Positions 25,649 to 35,106 of a stretch of 64,000 bases of DNA are shown here, in pieces (the stretch's first letter is position 1; the number at the start of each line of letters is the position of its first letter). The DNA is from Myxococcota bacterium. Its GTDB lineage: Bacteria; Myxococcota_C; UBA6777. The position numbers were made by a program, and so were the translations under genes. The stretch lies in contig JAKLKB010000035.1 in assembly GCA_023150835.1 (NCBI GenBank), positions 6,830 to 70,829 of the forward strand, read 5' to 3'. The notes beneath the pieces were generated by a model. That model had not been told where the DNA came from. It did no database searches and worked only from the letters and a program-made list of their open reading frames with translations.

Positions 25649-28600
25649 ATGATCTTGACGTGTTACCAATGCGGTCAAAGCTACGACCTTGCTGGATATC
25701 CTGCCGACTACGAATTCGCCTGCGTATGCGGTGCTTATCTTTATCATCCACAACATCCCCAATCTGCCGCCCAATCCCCCGCTGCTGCGGCCTCTTCTGC
25801 TTCGTATGATGGTTACAACGCCGGCCACTACGCTGCCTCGCACGCCTCGCAAACCAGCCTTCCTGCCGATTCGCCCTTTGCTGCCGAATCGCCCTTTGAA
25901 AGCTACAACCTCGATCTCGATGCCAGCGCCGAACAAGGTGATCAAACCAATTTCAGCGAAGGCACCGTCGTTCGCCAACAACCCACAAACCCCCATCAGT
26001 TCGTGGCGACCGAACAAATCTCCGCAGACATCGCCCAAGATCTGCTCAATCTGCGTGCCTCTTCTGGCCCGATATCTGGGCTTCCAACGCTTGAAAGCCT
26101 ACCGTTCGGCCAGCTTGAGTCTCTTGCTTCACCAAGCCCCTCGCAACAAGTGGATCTGGAGAAAAAAGAGCGCGAACTCCAACAAGCCCGCAACGACCTG
26201 CAAAAAGCAAAAGACACCCTCGCTGCTGTACAAAAATCTCAAGACGCTCTGCACAAACAACTCGATGACGCCAAAAAAGCCCTGCTTGAGGCACAGCAAG
26301 CCGCTGCTGTCCATGCAAGCAGCCCACCCCCACAAGATATCCCATCCCAAGCCGAGGCCGAGCAAGTCCGTAAAGAGCTCGAAGATCTCAAAGCCGTCTC
26401 CGAAAAAGATCGCCGCGAAAAAGAACGCGCACTCTTCTCCGAAAACAAACTCAAACGCGAGATCAAAAAGCTCGAAGAACAGATGGTAGAGCTTCAAAAC
26501 AAAAGCAACGAAGAAGCCCAACGTACTGAAGCTGCGAACACACTCGAATCCCTCCAACAACAGATCCAAGAACGCCAAGCGGATCTCAACGCCCTCCAAC
26601 AATCCATCCAAGACACCGAAACCCGTCACGTCCAACTCCTCCAAACTCAACAATCCATCCAATCTTCCATCGACGCCCTCACGCTCGAACAACAACAACA
26701 CACCCAAACTCGCGACGCTCTCCAAGCCGAGATCGAGCGCCTCCAGATCGCTGTCTCCCAACAGTCCGCCCTCCAAGAAGAAATCAGCGCCCTCCTCCAA
26801 CAAAAAGCCGATGCGCTCGCCTCCATCGAACAATCCCGTCTCCTTGAAGCCGAACTCGCACAACAACGCACCCAACTCGACGCATCGACCGCCGAGATCA
26901 CACAGCAACGCAGCGAGATCGCCGAACAACAACAACGCCTAAACGACCAAACCGCCGAAGCTTCCGCACGTGAGGAGTCGCTCTCCCAACGCGAAGAACA
27001 ACTCGCCCGATCCGAATCGCAACTCGCCGAGCGCGAACAAACTCTCCTCGCCCAACAATCCAAAACCCAACAAACCCTCGAAGAAGCCACTCAAGCCCGC
27101 GCCCAAGCCGAAGCCGCGACCCAAGCCCAACGCGCCATCTTGGAAGCCAACAAAGCTGTGGAGCGACAACTCGAAGAACGCCGCCTCGCCGCCGAACAAG
27201 CCGAGACCCAAGCCGAAGAACGTCGCCTCGTCGCCGAACAAGCCGAGGCCCAAGCCCAAGCCATCCTCGAATCCGCACAGGCCCAAGCTCAAGCCATCGC
27301 CGAAACCGCCCAATCCTCCGCTCAGGCACTCGTTGAATCCGCACAGGCCGAAGCCCAAGCCATCGCCGAAACCGCCCAATCCAACGCTCAATCGCTTGTT
27401 GAATCCGCACAAGCCGAAGCCCAATCCATCGCCGAAACCGCCCAATCCATCGCCGAAATCGCCCAATCCTCCGCTCAGGCACTCGTTGAATCCGCACAGG
27501 CCGAAGCCCAAGCCATCGTCGAAACCACCCAAGCCAACGCTCAATCGCTGCTTGAATCCGCACAAGCCGAAGCCCAAACCGTCGCCGAGATCGCACAAGC
27601 CCAAGCTGCGGCGGCTCTTTCTTCGGCCCAATCGGAAGCCCAAGCTGCGCTCGATTCAGCCCAAAACCAAGCCAAAACATCGATCGAATCGGCCCAATCC
27701 GAAGCCCACTCCATCCTCGAAACCGCCCGATCCCAAGCTGACACCCTCGTCTCTTCCGCACAGTCCGAGGCCCAACTTCTGTTCGCTGAAGCACAGCAGA
27801 TCAACGAAGAAGCCCTTTCTCTCCGAACTGCCGCACAAGTCGCTCACTCCGCTGCTCAACAAGCCACCCTCGAAGCCCAACAAGCCAAAGACGCCCTTGC
27901 TCTCGAACGCAAAAAACACGAAGAGATCCTCGCCTCCATCTCTCAAGAAAATATCCGCCAACAACAGCTTGTGGCCTCCCTTGAGCAAGAGAACACCGCA
28001 CTCGTTGCGGAACGTGAGACCCTCGAACAGACTCGTCAACAGCACCTCGCCGCCAAAGCGGCTGCCGAACAGTCCGAAAACTCTGCAAAACAACGCACCT
28101 CCGCTGCGAGCGAAGCCGAACAAAAAGCCTCTGCCCAAAAAGCAGAAGCTGAAAAAGCCCAACAGACCGCGAAAATCGAACAAGACAACGCTCGAAACCT
28201 ACTCGAACAAGCCCAAAAAGAACGCCGCACCGTCGAAGAGCGTCTCGCCCAGATCCAAGCCGCTATCCAAAAAGAAGAAGACACCCGCCAAGCCGCTTTG
28301 GCAGCCCAAAAAGAAGCGCAAAAAACCGCAGACCTTGCAGCAAAAGTCGAGGCTCAAAAAGCAGATGCCGAAAAAGCCCAACAATCGGCTAAGTCCGATC
28401 GCGACGCTGCACAACAAGAGCGCCGTGCCGCAGAGTCCGCCCTCGCCGAAGCCAAAGCCCTTCAAAAAGACCTTGAACGCCTTGGCGATGAACGCCAAAA
28501 ACACCAAACAGCCGAAAAAACCCTGCTCAGTACCAAACAAGCCACCGAACAAGCCATCCTTTCCTATCGGCGTGTTCGCCAACTTTCTGGTCTGTTTTTC

Positions 28601-29122
28601 GTCGGTGGCTGCTTGATGAGCCTCGCTGCTTTCTTGCTGTGGGTCTGGAAAGGCTCGACACAAGCCCGTTTTGATGCGCCGACTCACCGACAACAACACA
28701 TCGAACCCACTCGCAACGCCCCGCCCACCATCCACGAGAGCTTCCAACGCGATAACCCTCCTCTGCTCAACCCCCAAGATCCCGATGAATCACGCGAGAT
28801 CACTCCGCCTCAGCTTCGCCTTCGCACCACTCCGCCCCCACAGCGTGATGCTTCCGCTCCTTCGCGTGTTGTGCCTTCTCTAAAACGCGATGCTTCCGCT
28901 CCTTCGCGTGTTGTGCCTTCTCTAAAACGCGATGCTTCCGCCCCTTCGCGTGTTGTGCCTCCAACGCCTGCCAAAACCACACCTTTACGCCCGACACCAC
29001 GCCTTTTCTTGCCCCGTGTCCCCGCAGATCGACCGCTCGCGCCGACGATCCGAGCGCTACCTACTTCCAAGCCTACAAGCCAAAGCGCGCCTTCGCCGCG
29101 CCCCCCCGTCCCTCATCCATAA
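25649..29122 (+). CDS. zinc-ribbon, giant coiled-coil, C-terminal membrane protein
   Basis: A 1157-residue protein from ATG 25649 with AGGAG upstream. Residues 1-35 form a small zinc ribbon (CYQCGQSYD then ACVCGAYL). About 170-970 are an almost unbroken Ala/Gln/Glu coiled coil, with quasi-repeats AQAEAQAIAETAQS and SAQALVESAQ in the middle. A single transmembrane helix (LFFVGGCLMSLAAFLLWVW) lies at about 975-1000. A Pro-rich tail contains three 14-residue RDASAPSRVVPSLK repeats. Positive residues before the helix suggest a cytoplasmic coiled coil and a periplasmic tail. The architecture fits a long cytoplasmic scaffold or tether. No enzyme motif. Function unknown. Confidence 0.8.
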   Translation: MILTCYQCGQSYDLAGYPADYEFACVCGAYLYHPQHPQSAAQSPAAAASSASYDGYNAGHYAASHASQTSLPADSPFAAESPFESYNLDLDASAEQGDQTNFSEGTVVRQQPTNPHQFVATEQISADIAQDLLNLRASSGPISGLPTLESLPFGQLESLASPSPSQQVDLEKKERELQQARNDLQKAKDTLAAVQKSQDALHKQLDDAKKALLEAQQAAAVHASSPPPQDIPSQAEAEQVRKELEDLKAVSEKDRREKERALFSENKLKREIKKLEEQMVELQNKSNEEAQRTEAANTLESLQQQIQERQADLNALQQSIQDTETRHVQLLQTQQSIQSSIDALTLEQQQHTQTRDALQAEIERLQIAVSQQSALQEEISALLQQKADALASIEQSRLLEAELAQQRTQLDASTAEITQQRSEIAEQQQRLNDQTAEASAREESLSQREEQLARSESQLAEREQTLLAQQSKTQQTLEEATQARAQAEAATQAQRAILEANKAVERQLEERRLAAEQAETQAEERRLVAEQAEAQAQAILESAQAQAQAIAETAQSSAQALVESAQAEAQAIAETAQSNAQSLVESAQAEAQSIAETAQSIAEIAQSSAQALVESAQAEAQAIVETTQANAQSLLESAQAEAQTVAEIAQAQAAAALSSAQSEAQAALDSAQNQAKTSIESAQSEAHSILETARSQADTLVSSAQSEAQLLFAEAQQINEEALSLRTAAQVAHSAAQQATLEAQQAKDALALERKKHEEILASISQENIRQQQLVASLEQENTALVAERETLEQTRQQHLAAKAAAEQSENSAKQRTSAASEAEQKASAQKAEAEKAQQTAKIEQDNARNLLEQAQKERRTVEERLAQIQAAIQKEEDTRQAALAAQKEAQKTADLAAKVEAQKADAEKAQQSAKSDRDAAQQERRAAESALAEAKALQKDLERLGDERQKHQTAEKTLLSTKQATEQAILSYRRVRQLSGLFFVGGCLMSLAAFLLWVWKGSTQARFDAPTHRQQHIEPTRNAPPTIHESFQRDNPPLLNPQDPDESREITPPQLRLRTTPPPQRDASAPSRVVPSLKRDASAPSRVVPSLKRDASAPSRVVPPTPAKTTPLRPTPRLFLPRVPADRPLAPTIRALPTSKPTSQSAPSPRPPVPHP
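28844..28960 (+). repeat. about 3 x 42-bp tandem repeat in coiled-coil gene
   Basis: Copies begin near 28844, 28886 and 28928. Each encodes RDASAPSRVVP with an SLK link in the first two. They form the periplasmic Pro/Ser-rich tail. Confidence 0.9.
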
Positions 29123-29133
29123 ATACCCATCAA

Positions 29134-29170
29134 CAGACGGCCAGACTCGGATCGCTCTGGCTGTTTTTTT
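29134..29170 (+). terminator. intrinsic terminator after coiled-coil gene
   Basis: An 8-bp stem, CGGCCAGA (29138-29145) pairing with TCTGGCTG (29156-29163, one G-T pair), with a 10-base loop, is followed directly by seven T. It lies 15 bases after the coiled-coil gene stop and before the exonuclease gene. Confidence 0.8.
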
Positions 29171-29191
29171 GAGCAACATACCGAATTTCTG

Positions 29192-30052
29192 ATGAAAAAA
29201 CTCGAAGACCTCTACAGCCTCCCCCTTCGCCAAATCCCCATCGCTGTCTTCGATCTGGAAACGACAGGACTCCGCCCCCAAGTCGATGCCGTCTGTGAGA
29301 TCGGCGCGGTGCGCGTGGAGGCTGGGGCTTTGACGGAAACCTACTCCACCTTCGTTCAGCCCCAACGCGATATCCCCCAAGAAGTGATCGATATCCACAA
29401 CATCACTCCTGAGATGTTGACCGATGCTCCTTTGCTCGCGGAGGTCATGCCTCATTTTCTCGGATTCATCGGATCTTCGGTGATCGCAGGGCACAACATC
29501 GGCTTCGATCTGAGCTTTCTCCACGCGGCTTCTTTGCCTTGGGGTGTCGATCTTTACCAACGCCCCATCCTCGACACCGCTCACCTCGCCCGCAGACTTC
29601 TTCCCAAACAAAAAAGCTACGCTCTTGTCGCCCTCGCCCAACATCTCTCCCTCCCCTCGGGCTCTTTTCATCGTGCTCTTGATGATGCCCAAACCACCGC
29701 CCACTTGCTCTTACTTCTTCTTCATGAAGCCGAAAAGCAAAAGATCGATACCCTCGCTCAGCTCGAAAAAACCCATCCCTTCCCCGGAACTCCTCCCCCC
29801 ATCCATCAACAATCTCCCCCCCTCGAAAAAGACCTTTGGCTCGCCATCCAACACCAACAACAAGTCCTGATCCGCTACAGAAACGCACGCAACGAAGCGG
29901 TCGAACGCCAGATCTCCCCCGAACGCTTGATCTCCCCGTACCTCTATGCCTATTGCCATCTCCGACAAGAACACCGTTCTTTCCGCCTTGATCGCATCGA
30001 ATCCTATAAACTCCTTGAACCGACCACCTCCACCGATACCACCGAGCTTTAA
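29192..30052 (+). CDS. DnaQ-like exonuclease fused to a WYL domain
   Basis: A 286-residue protein. Residues 1-185 are a DEDDh 3'-5' exonuclease: VFDLETTGL (Asp, Glu), AGHNIGFDLSFL (Asp), and HRALDDAQTT (His, Asp). Residues about 215-282 match a WYL domain: LAIQHQQQVLIRYRNARNEA, ISPERLISPYLYAYC, and RSFRLDRIESYKLL. WYL domains bind ligands such as single-stranded DNA or nucleotides and occur in transcription factors, helicases and defence proteins. The fusion suggests a nuclease whose activity is gated by a nucleic-acid ligand, which is inference. Only a weak ribosome site precedes ATG 29192. The gene ends overlapping the anti-sigma stop by four bases on the opposite strand. Confidence 0.85.
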   Translation: MKKLEDLYSLPLRQIPIAVFDLETTGLRPQVDAVCEIGAVRVEAGALTETYSTFVQPQRDIPQEVIDIHNITPEMLTDAPLLAEVMPHFLGFIGSSVIAGHNIGFDLSFLHAASLPWGVDLYQRPILDTAHLARRLLPKQKSYALVALAQHLSLPSGSFHRALDDAQTTAHLLLLLLHEAEKQKIDTLAQLEKTHPFPGTPPPIHQQSPPLEKDLWLAIQHQQQVLIRYRNARNEAVERQISPERLISPYLYAYCHLRQEHRSFRLDRIESYKLLEPTTSTDTTEL

Positions 30053-30552
30053 GGCGAAGAGGGCGAAGACAAGGGCTTGGATGTTGGGACGATCGTATTT
30101 GTCTTGGGGGCGACGTGATCGCGGGAGGCGGCAGGGGCAGGGCTGCGTGGTGGGAGGGAAGTGCGTGATCGAGGCGCGGGGTTTTTGGACGAAGAGGTGT
30201 CGTGTTGTTGGACCAGAAGATAGAGAACGAGCATCAAGATCACGACGATGATTCCGAGGATCTCGTAGGGCATACGAAATTGGGGTTGTTGGTCGATGCG
30301 GGTGCGTTTTTGTCGGCGCACCTTTCGCTTGACTTTTTGCACGAAGTCTGAGGGGGCTTCGAGGGAAGGCAGGCGTTGCATAAGCGAGAGCGTCTGGCGC
30401 AAGCTTTCGAGTTCTGCGCGGATATCAGGTCTCTCTTGAAGAAGCGTCTCGACGACAGCGCGTTCGTCGTGGTCGAGATCTTCTTCGAGATAGCGGCTCA
30501 GCATCTCTTCGGTTTCCATGTCGGGGGGGAGGGTTGTTCGAACCACCGTCAT
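30049..30552 (-). CDS. membrane anti-sigma factor
   Basis: A 167-residue protein whose start overlaps the sigma gene stop (ATGA at 30549-30552), the usual sigma/anti-sigma coupling. The cytoplasmic part (MLSRYLEEDLDHDERAVVET, about residues 17-90) has the helical anti-sigma layout but lacks the HxxxCxxC zinc motif. One transmembrane helix (ILGIIVVILMLVLYLLV, about 98-115) leads to a periplasmic Ser/Pro-rich tail of about 50 residues. It probably holds the ECF factor at the membrane until a signal releases it, by analogy with RseA-type proteins. Confidence 0.82.
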   Translation of the reverse strand: MTVVRTTLPPDMETEEMLSRYLEEDLDHDERAVVETLLQERPDIRAELESLRQTLSLMQRLPSLEAPSDFVQKVKRKVRRQKRTRIDQQPQFRMPYEILGIIVVILMLVLYLLVQQHDTSSSKNPAPRSRTSLPPRSPAPAASRDHVAPKTNTIVPTSKPLSSPSSP

Positions 30553-31199
30553 CGATCATCTCCAAAGCGGCGACCTTGCTGGGGGCGGATGGAGGCTCCT
30601 GTGGCAAGGTAAGGTTGCATTTGTTGGCGCAAGGCGCTGCGTGCGCGGTGGAGCCGCGACTTGACGGTTCCGAGGGCCAAGCCCGTGATCTCGGCGATGT
30701 GTTCGTAAGGCAGGTGCTCGATATCCCGCAATACGAGGATAATTCGGTGTTCTTCGTCGAGCGCCAGCAACTCGCGTTGGATCAAGGTCTCCAGTTCGCG
30801 TCCCAAGAGTTGTTGTTCGGGGTTGGCGAGGGCCATCGAGACATGGGCTTGGATATCGGTCTCGGCAGTCTCGCTGATCTCTTGGGCTTTGTGAAAGTTT
30901 CGGCGGAACAGATACTTGAGGCGGTTTTTGCAGAGGTTGACGGTGATGCGGTACAGCCACGTTGAAAAAGCACAATCTCCGCGAAACTGTTCCAAAGATC
31001 GATGCAGCGTGACAAAGACCTCTTGTGCAAGGTCTTCGGTCTCTTCTGGAATGCCCAAGATGCGATGCACCAAGTTAAAGACGCGGTTTTGGTAACGCCG
31101 CACCAGCAAAGAAAAAGCGAAGTCTTCGCCTTTTTTGACACGACGAACCAACTCGTCATCCGAAAAGGCCGCTTGTTCTTCCACATTCGATGTCTGCAT
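30549..31199 (-). CDS. ECF RNA polymerase sigma factor (RpoE-like)
   Basis: A 216-residue sigma-70 family protein. Region 2 has YQNRVFNLVHRILGIPEETE, DLAQEVFVTLHRSLEQFRGD and FSTWLYRITVNLCKNRLKY. Region 4 has LRDIEHLPYEHIAEITGLAL and GTVKSRLHRARSALRQQ. It directs polymerase to stress-type promoters, released from the co-translated anti-sigma factor. Start ATG 31199 has AGAGGA upstream. The frame continues 11 codons to 31232 without a better start. Target promoters were not identified in this window. Confidence 0.93.
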   Translation of the reverse strand: MQTSNVEEQAAFSDDELVRRVKKGEDFAFSLLVRRYQNRVFNLVHRILGIPEETEDLAQEVFVTLHRSLEQFRGDCAFSTWLYRITVNLCKNRLKYLFRRNFHKAQEISETAETDIQAHVSMALANPEQQLLGRELETLIQRELLALDEEHRIILVLRDIEHLPYEHIAEITGLALGTVKSRLHRARSALRQQMQPYLATGASIRPQQGRRFGDDR

Positions 31200-31313
31200 C
31201 CGATCCTCTCGTGGTTTCGCCTCGATTTGCAAAGAATCTCAAACTGTTTCGCATCTTGGAGGGGATGGACACGACCGACTGAAAAAAGTTCCTCTCCAGA
31301 AGGCACGCCGCGA

Positions 31314-32819
31314 TCAAACTTTGGTGGCGAGTCGAATGTATTCGAGCAGCGTTGCGATGCCGAAGCCCGTTCCGCCACGGCGCAAGATCCCAAAGTCACG
31401 TTCGACATGCGCGGGTCCAGCGATATCCAAGTGCGCCCAGTTCACGCCTTCTTTGACAAACTCGCGCAAGAACAAGCCTCCCGCGATCGCTCCTCCCCAA
31501 CGCTCCCCAACGTTCGAGAGATCGGCGATGTTGCTTTTGAGTCCTTCGCGCACGTCTTCCAACAACGGAAGCGGCCAAAACGATTCGCCCACCTTTTCGC
31601 CTGCGGATTTGAGTTCATCGGCCATCGTTGGCGTGTTGCTCATCACGCCGGCGGTGTAGCGCCCCAGAGCGACCATACAAGCCCCCGTCAAGGTCGCCAA
31701 GTCGATCACATGGGTGGCTCCTTGATCACAAGCGTAGCTCAAGGTGTCACCAAGCACCAAACGCCCTTCGGCGTCGGTATTGAGGATCTCGACGGTTTTT
31801 TTGTTGTAGGCCGTCACCACGTCGTTGACGCGAAATGCCGCAGCACCCGTCATATTTTCGGCGGCTGCGATGTAGCCGTGTATCTCGAAGGGAGGCTTGA
31901 GTTGAGCGATCGCTTGCATCGCACCAAAAACAGCGGCTCCACCGGCCATATCCGCTTGCATCCCGTTCATGCTGGCAGCGGGTTTGATGCACAAGCCGCC
32001 CGAATCAAAAGTCAATCCTTTGCCGACGAGAGCGAGGACCATCGAACCTTTTTTGGGTTTTTTGGTGGGTTTGTAGACCAAGCGGATCAGGCGGCAAGGC
32101 TGAGCGCTACCCGCCCCAACAGCCAAAAACATGTGCATACCAAGTTCGCGCATCTGCGTGTCGTCTAGCACTTCGCAAACCAAGTGGTAGGCGTTGGCCA
32201 TCTCTTGGGCGCGCTTGGCAAATTCGGGGGGATGCAAGACACAAGGAGGTTCGTTGACGAGATCGCGAGCCGCAAAGATCGCGTCGAGGTAGATCTTGGC
32301 GTCATGAAAGGCATCTTTGAGGGCTTTGTTTTGGGCCGCGTTGGGTTTTTGTGGGCATTGCAGCCACAAGGATTTCAGACTGGCGGCTTGGGCATCTTTG
32401 GTTTTGTACGTCAAGAAGCGGTACGAGACCAAACCCGCCCCCATCGCGGCTGCAAAGGCTTGGGCCGCCCATGCCTCGGGTTCGTCTCCCAAGGTGATCG
32501 CAAGGCTGGTGGCTTTTTGTTGGTTGGCGGTTTCGGCGAGACTGGCGGCAAGGCTTTGCCATTCGGCGGGCTGGTTGGGCTTTTTGTTGCCCAATCCCAC
32601 AACCAAGACTTGCCGTGCAGCCAAACGGCCCATCGGCGTCAACAGTAGCCGTTGGCCTGCTTTTCCTTCGAATCCTTGGGCTTCTGCGAGATCTTGTAAG
32701 GGACCGCCCAGCGCGGTATCCAAGGCTGAAAAGCTATCATCTTTGTCTGTTCCGCCTACACACACCGCCAACATATCAACTTTGGCTTGGAGATCCTGCT
32801 CTGCGATCTTGAAATCCAT
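31314..32819 (-). CDS. pepA: leucyl aminopeptidase (M17)
   Basis: A 501-residue cytosol aminopeptidase. The catalytic domain has VGKGLTFDSGGLCIKPAASM with metal-binding Lys and Asp, MQADMAGGAAVFGAM, and the M17 signature NTDAEGRLVLGD. It removes N-terminal residues from peptides with two divalent metals. In some bacteria PepA also binds DNA. Start 32819 (MDFKIAEQ) has AAAGGAA upstream, better than a start at 32876. The sigma gene lies 114 bases downstream on the same strand. Confidence 0.95.
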   Translation of the reverse strand: MDFKIAEQDLQAKVDMLAVCVGGTDKDDSFSALDTALGGPLQDLAEAQGFEGKAGQRLLLTPMGRLAARQVLVVGLGNKKPNQPAEWQSLAASLAETANQQKATSLAITLGDEPEAWAAQAFAAAMGAGLVSYRFLTYKTKDAQAASLKSLWLQCPQKPNAAQNKALKDAFHDAKIYLDAIFAARDLVNEPPCVLHPPEFAKRAQEMANAYHLVCEVLDDTQMRELGMHMFLAVGAGSAQPCRLIRLVYKPTKKPKKGSMVLALVGKGLTFDSGGLCIKPAASMNGMQADMAGGAAVFGAMQAIAQLKPPFEIHGYIAAAENMTGAAAFRVNDVVTAYNKKTVEILNTDAEGRLVLGDTLSYACDQGATHVIDLATLTGACMVALGRYTAGVMSNTPTMADELKSAGEKVGESFWPLPLLEDVREGLKSNIADLSNVGERWGGAIAGGLFLREFVKEGVNWAHLDIAGPAHVERDFGILRRGGTGFGIATLLEYIRLATKV

Positions 32820-33005
32820 TTCTGTTCCTTTCTTCCTGTATTTCTCGAACGGTGCTGTTTCGCTGTGCTTTGACAACGGGTGACTGTTATGCTTTTTATA
32901 CGTGCGCTGAAACCTTGTCTATCGGAAAGATTGTTTTGCGCGATCAAACGAGGGAGCTTTTGCTTGGCGACAGGTCTGTCTTCTTCTTTGTTTTTGGCGG
33001 ACGAG

Positions 33006-34121
33006 ATGTGGTTGATGGCGTTGTGCTTTCCTGTGCGGCCCGATGCGCCGTCACCCTTCGATCTCGAAGCGATGGTCCGCCATCTGCCTTTGCCCGATCT
33101 TGCGCAGCTTTTTGAGCGTGCGCAACACGAACGCTTGTTGCCACTGTTGTCATGGAAGCTACAACATCCCGATGGATGGCCTTTTTCGATCCGAACGCAG
33201 ATACCACACCTCCCTGACGAGATCCGTCAACGCGCTCGCAGCGCCCTTCGCCAACAGCGAAAATCTGCGATGCTCCGAGAGGCTCTGCTACAGGATGTGG
33301 CCCATCACCTTCAAGTACTCGATACCCACGCGATCCTCTACAAAGGCTCGGCGTACGAACGCTCGTTGTACTCGGAACTTGGCCTGCGACCGATGGTTGA
33401 TACCGATATCATCGTACCGTCCTCCGCTTACGAGTCGTTATGCCATCGCCTCGAACAACACGGATATCACAGGCTGATCAAGCATTCTCACGAACAAAGT
33501 TTTCACCACCCGCCCACGGCAACCCTTCTTGATGTTCATCGGGCGCTTTCGCCCGAACAAGAGGGGCTTTTTGATGTCTCGGCGCTTTTTCCTTTGGGGG
33601 TGCCGCTGGGGGCGGCCCCTGCTTATTTGGTATTGCCTCCCGCGATGTTGCTGTTGTTGCATCTGTTTCATCTGCGCGGCAACGGTATGAATCCAATCGA
33701 GGCTCCGTTGTTGTCGGTTGTGGATCTGTTGTTGCTTGCCCAACGGGCGATAGAAGAACGCGAGAGATTGTGGGGGGATGCGCAGCGTTGGCGATGTGTG
33801 GGGCTGTTGCGTCTTGCCGATGCGTTGCTCCAAGGGCTTTTCTTGACGCCGCCGCTACCGCTTGCACCGACGTCTCGGTCACCTTGGGAAGCCTTGCAAC
33901 GTGTTGCCTTGCCCCGATTGTTGGCCTGTATCCGACAGGCCAAGCATCACGCTGAGGTGCCCCGCTCTAGTTTCCAAAGCCCGCAAGATCAAGCCTTACG
34001 GTCGTTGCTGCGTTTCTTTTGCTACGACACTCTTCCCGATCTGCTGCGCAGTCAAACCGCCAAGGCCATGCGGCTGCTCGCACGAACCCTCAAGGAGCGC
34101 GCAGCTCGTCGCGGTGGGTGA
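33006..34121 (+). CDS. nucleotidyltransferase-like protein (PF14907 type)
   Basis: A 371-residue protein. ILYKGSAYERSLYSELGLRP followed by MVDTDIIVPSSAYESL gives the KG...Y...G.R...D.D pattern of the 'uncharacterised nucleotidyltransferase' family. The Asp pair is the likely metal site. The N-terminal LARLFERAQHERLLPLL-type helices and C-terminal helical domain fit the family. The target is unknown. Relatives sit beside HPr-kinase-like and PqqD-like genes, like the partial gene at the left edge. The start is uncertain: ATG 33006 fits family length, and ATG 32889 is an in-frame alternative with equally weak ribosome sites. The 3' end overlaps the convergent Ppx-like gene by 32 bases. Confidence 0.8.
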   Translation: MWLMALCFPVRPDAPSPFDLEAMVRHLPLPDLAQLFERAQHERLLPLLSWKLQHPDGWPFSIRTQIPHLPDEIRQRARSALRQQRKSAMLREALLQDVAHHLQVLDTHAILYKGSAYERSLYSELGLRPMVDTDIIVPSSAYESLCHRLEQHGYHRLIKHSHEQSFHHPPTATLLDVHRALSPEQEGLFDVSALFPLGVPLGAAPAYLVLPPAMLLLLHLFHLRGNGMNPIEAPLLSVVDLLLLAQRAIEERERLWGDAQRWRCVGLLRLADALLQGLFLTPPLPLAPTSRSPWEALQRVALPRLLACIRQAKHHAEVPRSSFQSPQDQALRSLLRFFCYDTLPDLLRSQTAKAMRLLARTLKERAARRGG

Positions 34122-35106
34122 GCCGAAAATGAAAGTCGCGCTCACAGATGCCCGGCAACGCAAGGTAGATAAACACGCCATAACGCAAACCGTACCCGCA
34201 AACCGTCAAACGGTTGAGGTGATAGGTGCGCAAAAGGCTCTGGTATACGGGCAATCCGTACAACATCAACAGATCGTTTTCAAAGTCTTCTTGGCGTTCT
34301 TGATCTTCGGCGAGTTGGAGAAAGTGCTCGACAGTCATGTGGTTCGATTCGTAAAAATCGATCCGCGTGTTGATCAGGTATTGCATACGCTCCACAGTAA
34401 TCACTCGCCCGTGTTGGCGGCGGTTTCCGCGTACGCCTGTGATGTTGGTGATGGCCGACCCCATACCAAACGCCCGAGTCGGCGGTCGGTCGCGCAGTTC
34501 GGGAAAGAAGCTGTGTTGCGCGACTTCGCGTTCGATGTAACTCATGGCGCGACGATAGCTTTCGCCGACGCTGATGCGTGGGTTTTCCAAAAACAGGTTT
34601 TTGAGCAACACGCTTCCAAGTTCAAGGCTCCCAAGGCCCCAAAAGTGGAACCGTTCTTGGTTTAATTCTCCGCAAGATACTTCGGTGGAGCCTCCGCCTT
34701 GGTCGATCAACAAGACAGGTTGGCGCTTTTCGATCTCATGTTGAAAATGAAAAAAAGCCGAAAGCAGCGAAAGGTACGCCTCTTCTTCTTCTTCGAGGAT
34801 CGTCATCTGGATGCCCAGCACATCCTTGATCAGATCCAACAAACGCGAGCGGTTTCGGGCTTTGCGAAAGACGGCGGTTCCCACCAATACATACTGTTCG
34901 ACGTCAAAAGGCTCGGCTTCCCGAAGAAACCCTCGCAACACATCCAACGTGCGTTGGATGCCTTCTTCTCGCAGCTCGCCCTGCTCGTCGAAGTACTCGC
35001 CAACTTGTGTGAGTTGTCCAAAGTTTTTCCGAAAGCCCAGATCTGCGTCGTCGCCGATCAATAAGCGGGCTGCTCTTGTCCCTAGGTCAAAGACCCCGAT
35101 CCGCAT
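34090..35106 (-). CDS. Ppx/GppA-like phosphatase
   Basis: A 338-residue protein of the ASKHA-fold exopolyphosphatase/pppGpp phosphatase family. Phosphate loop 1 is MRIGVFDLGTRAARLLIGD, the VGTAVFRKARNR segment follows, the general base region is TILEEEEEAYLSLLSAF, and loop 2 is LLIDQGGGSTEVS. The family removes phosphate from polyphosphate or (p)ppGpp. It has the N-terminal Ppx/GppA core of about 300 residues without the extra C-terminal HD domain. Which substrate it uses cannot be told. Start 35106 has AAAGGAG at good spacing. Confidence 0.9.
   Translation of the reverse strand: MRIGVFDLGTRAARLLIGDDADLGFRKNFGQLTQVGEYFDEQGELREEGIQRTLDVLRGFLREAEPFDVEQYVLVGTAVFRKARNRSRLLDLIKDVLGIQMTILEEEEEAYLSLLSAFFHFQHEIEKRQPVLLIDQGGGSTEVSCGELNQERFHFWGLGSLELGSVLLKNLFLENPRISVGESYRRAMSYIEREVAQHSFFPELRDRPPTRAFGMGSAITNITGVRGNRRQHGRVITVERMQYLINTRIDFYESNHMTVEHFLQLAEDQERQEDFENDLLMLYGLPVYQSLLRTYHLNRLTVCGYGLRYGVFIYLALPGICERDFHFRLTHRDELRAP

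Noticed and set aside
26129-28183. Several long open frames on the minus strand opposite the coiled-coil gene, rich in Gly/Leu/Phe
   Set aside because: They mirror the Ala/Gln/Glu repeats of the plus-strand gene, have no ribosome sites and no known motif.
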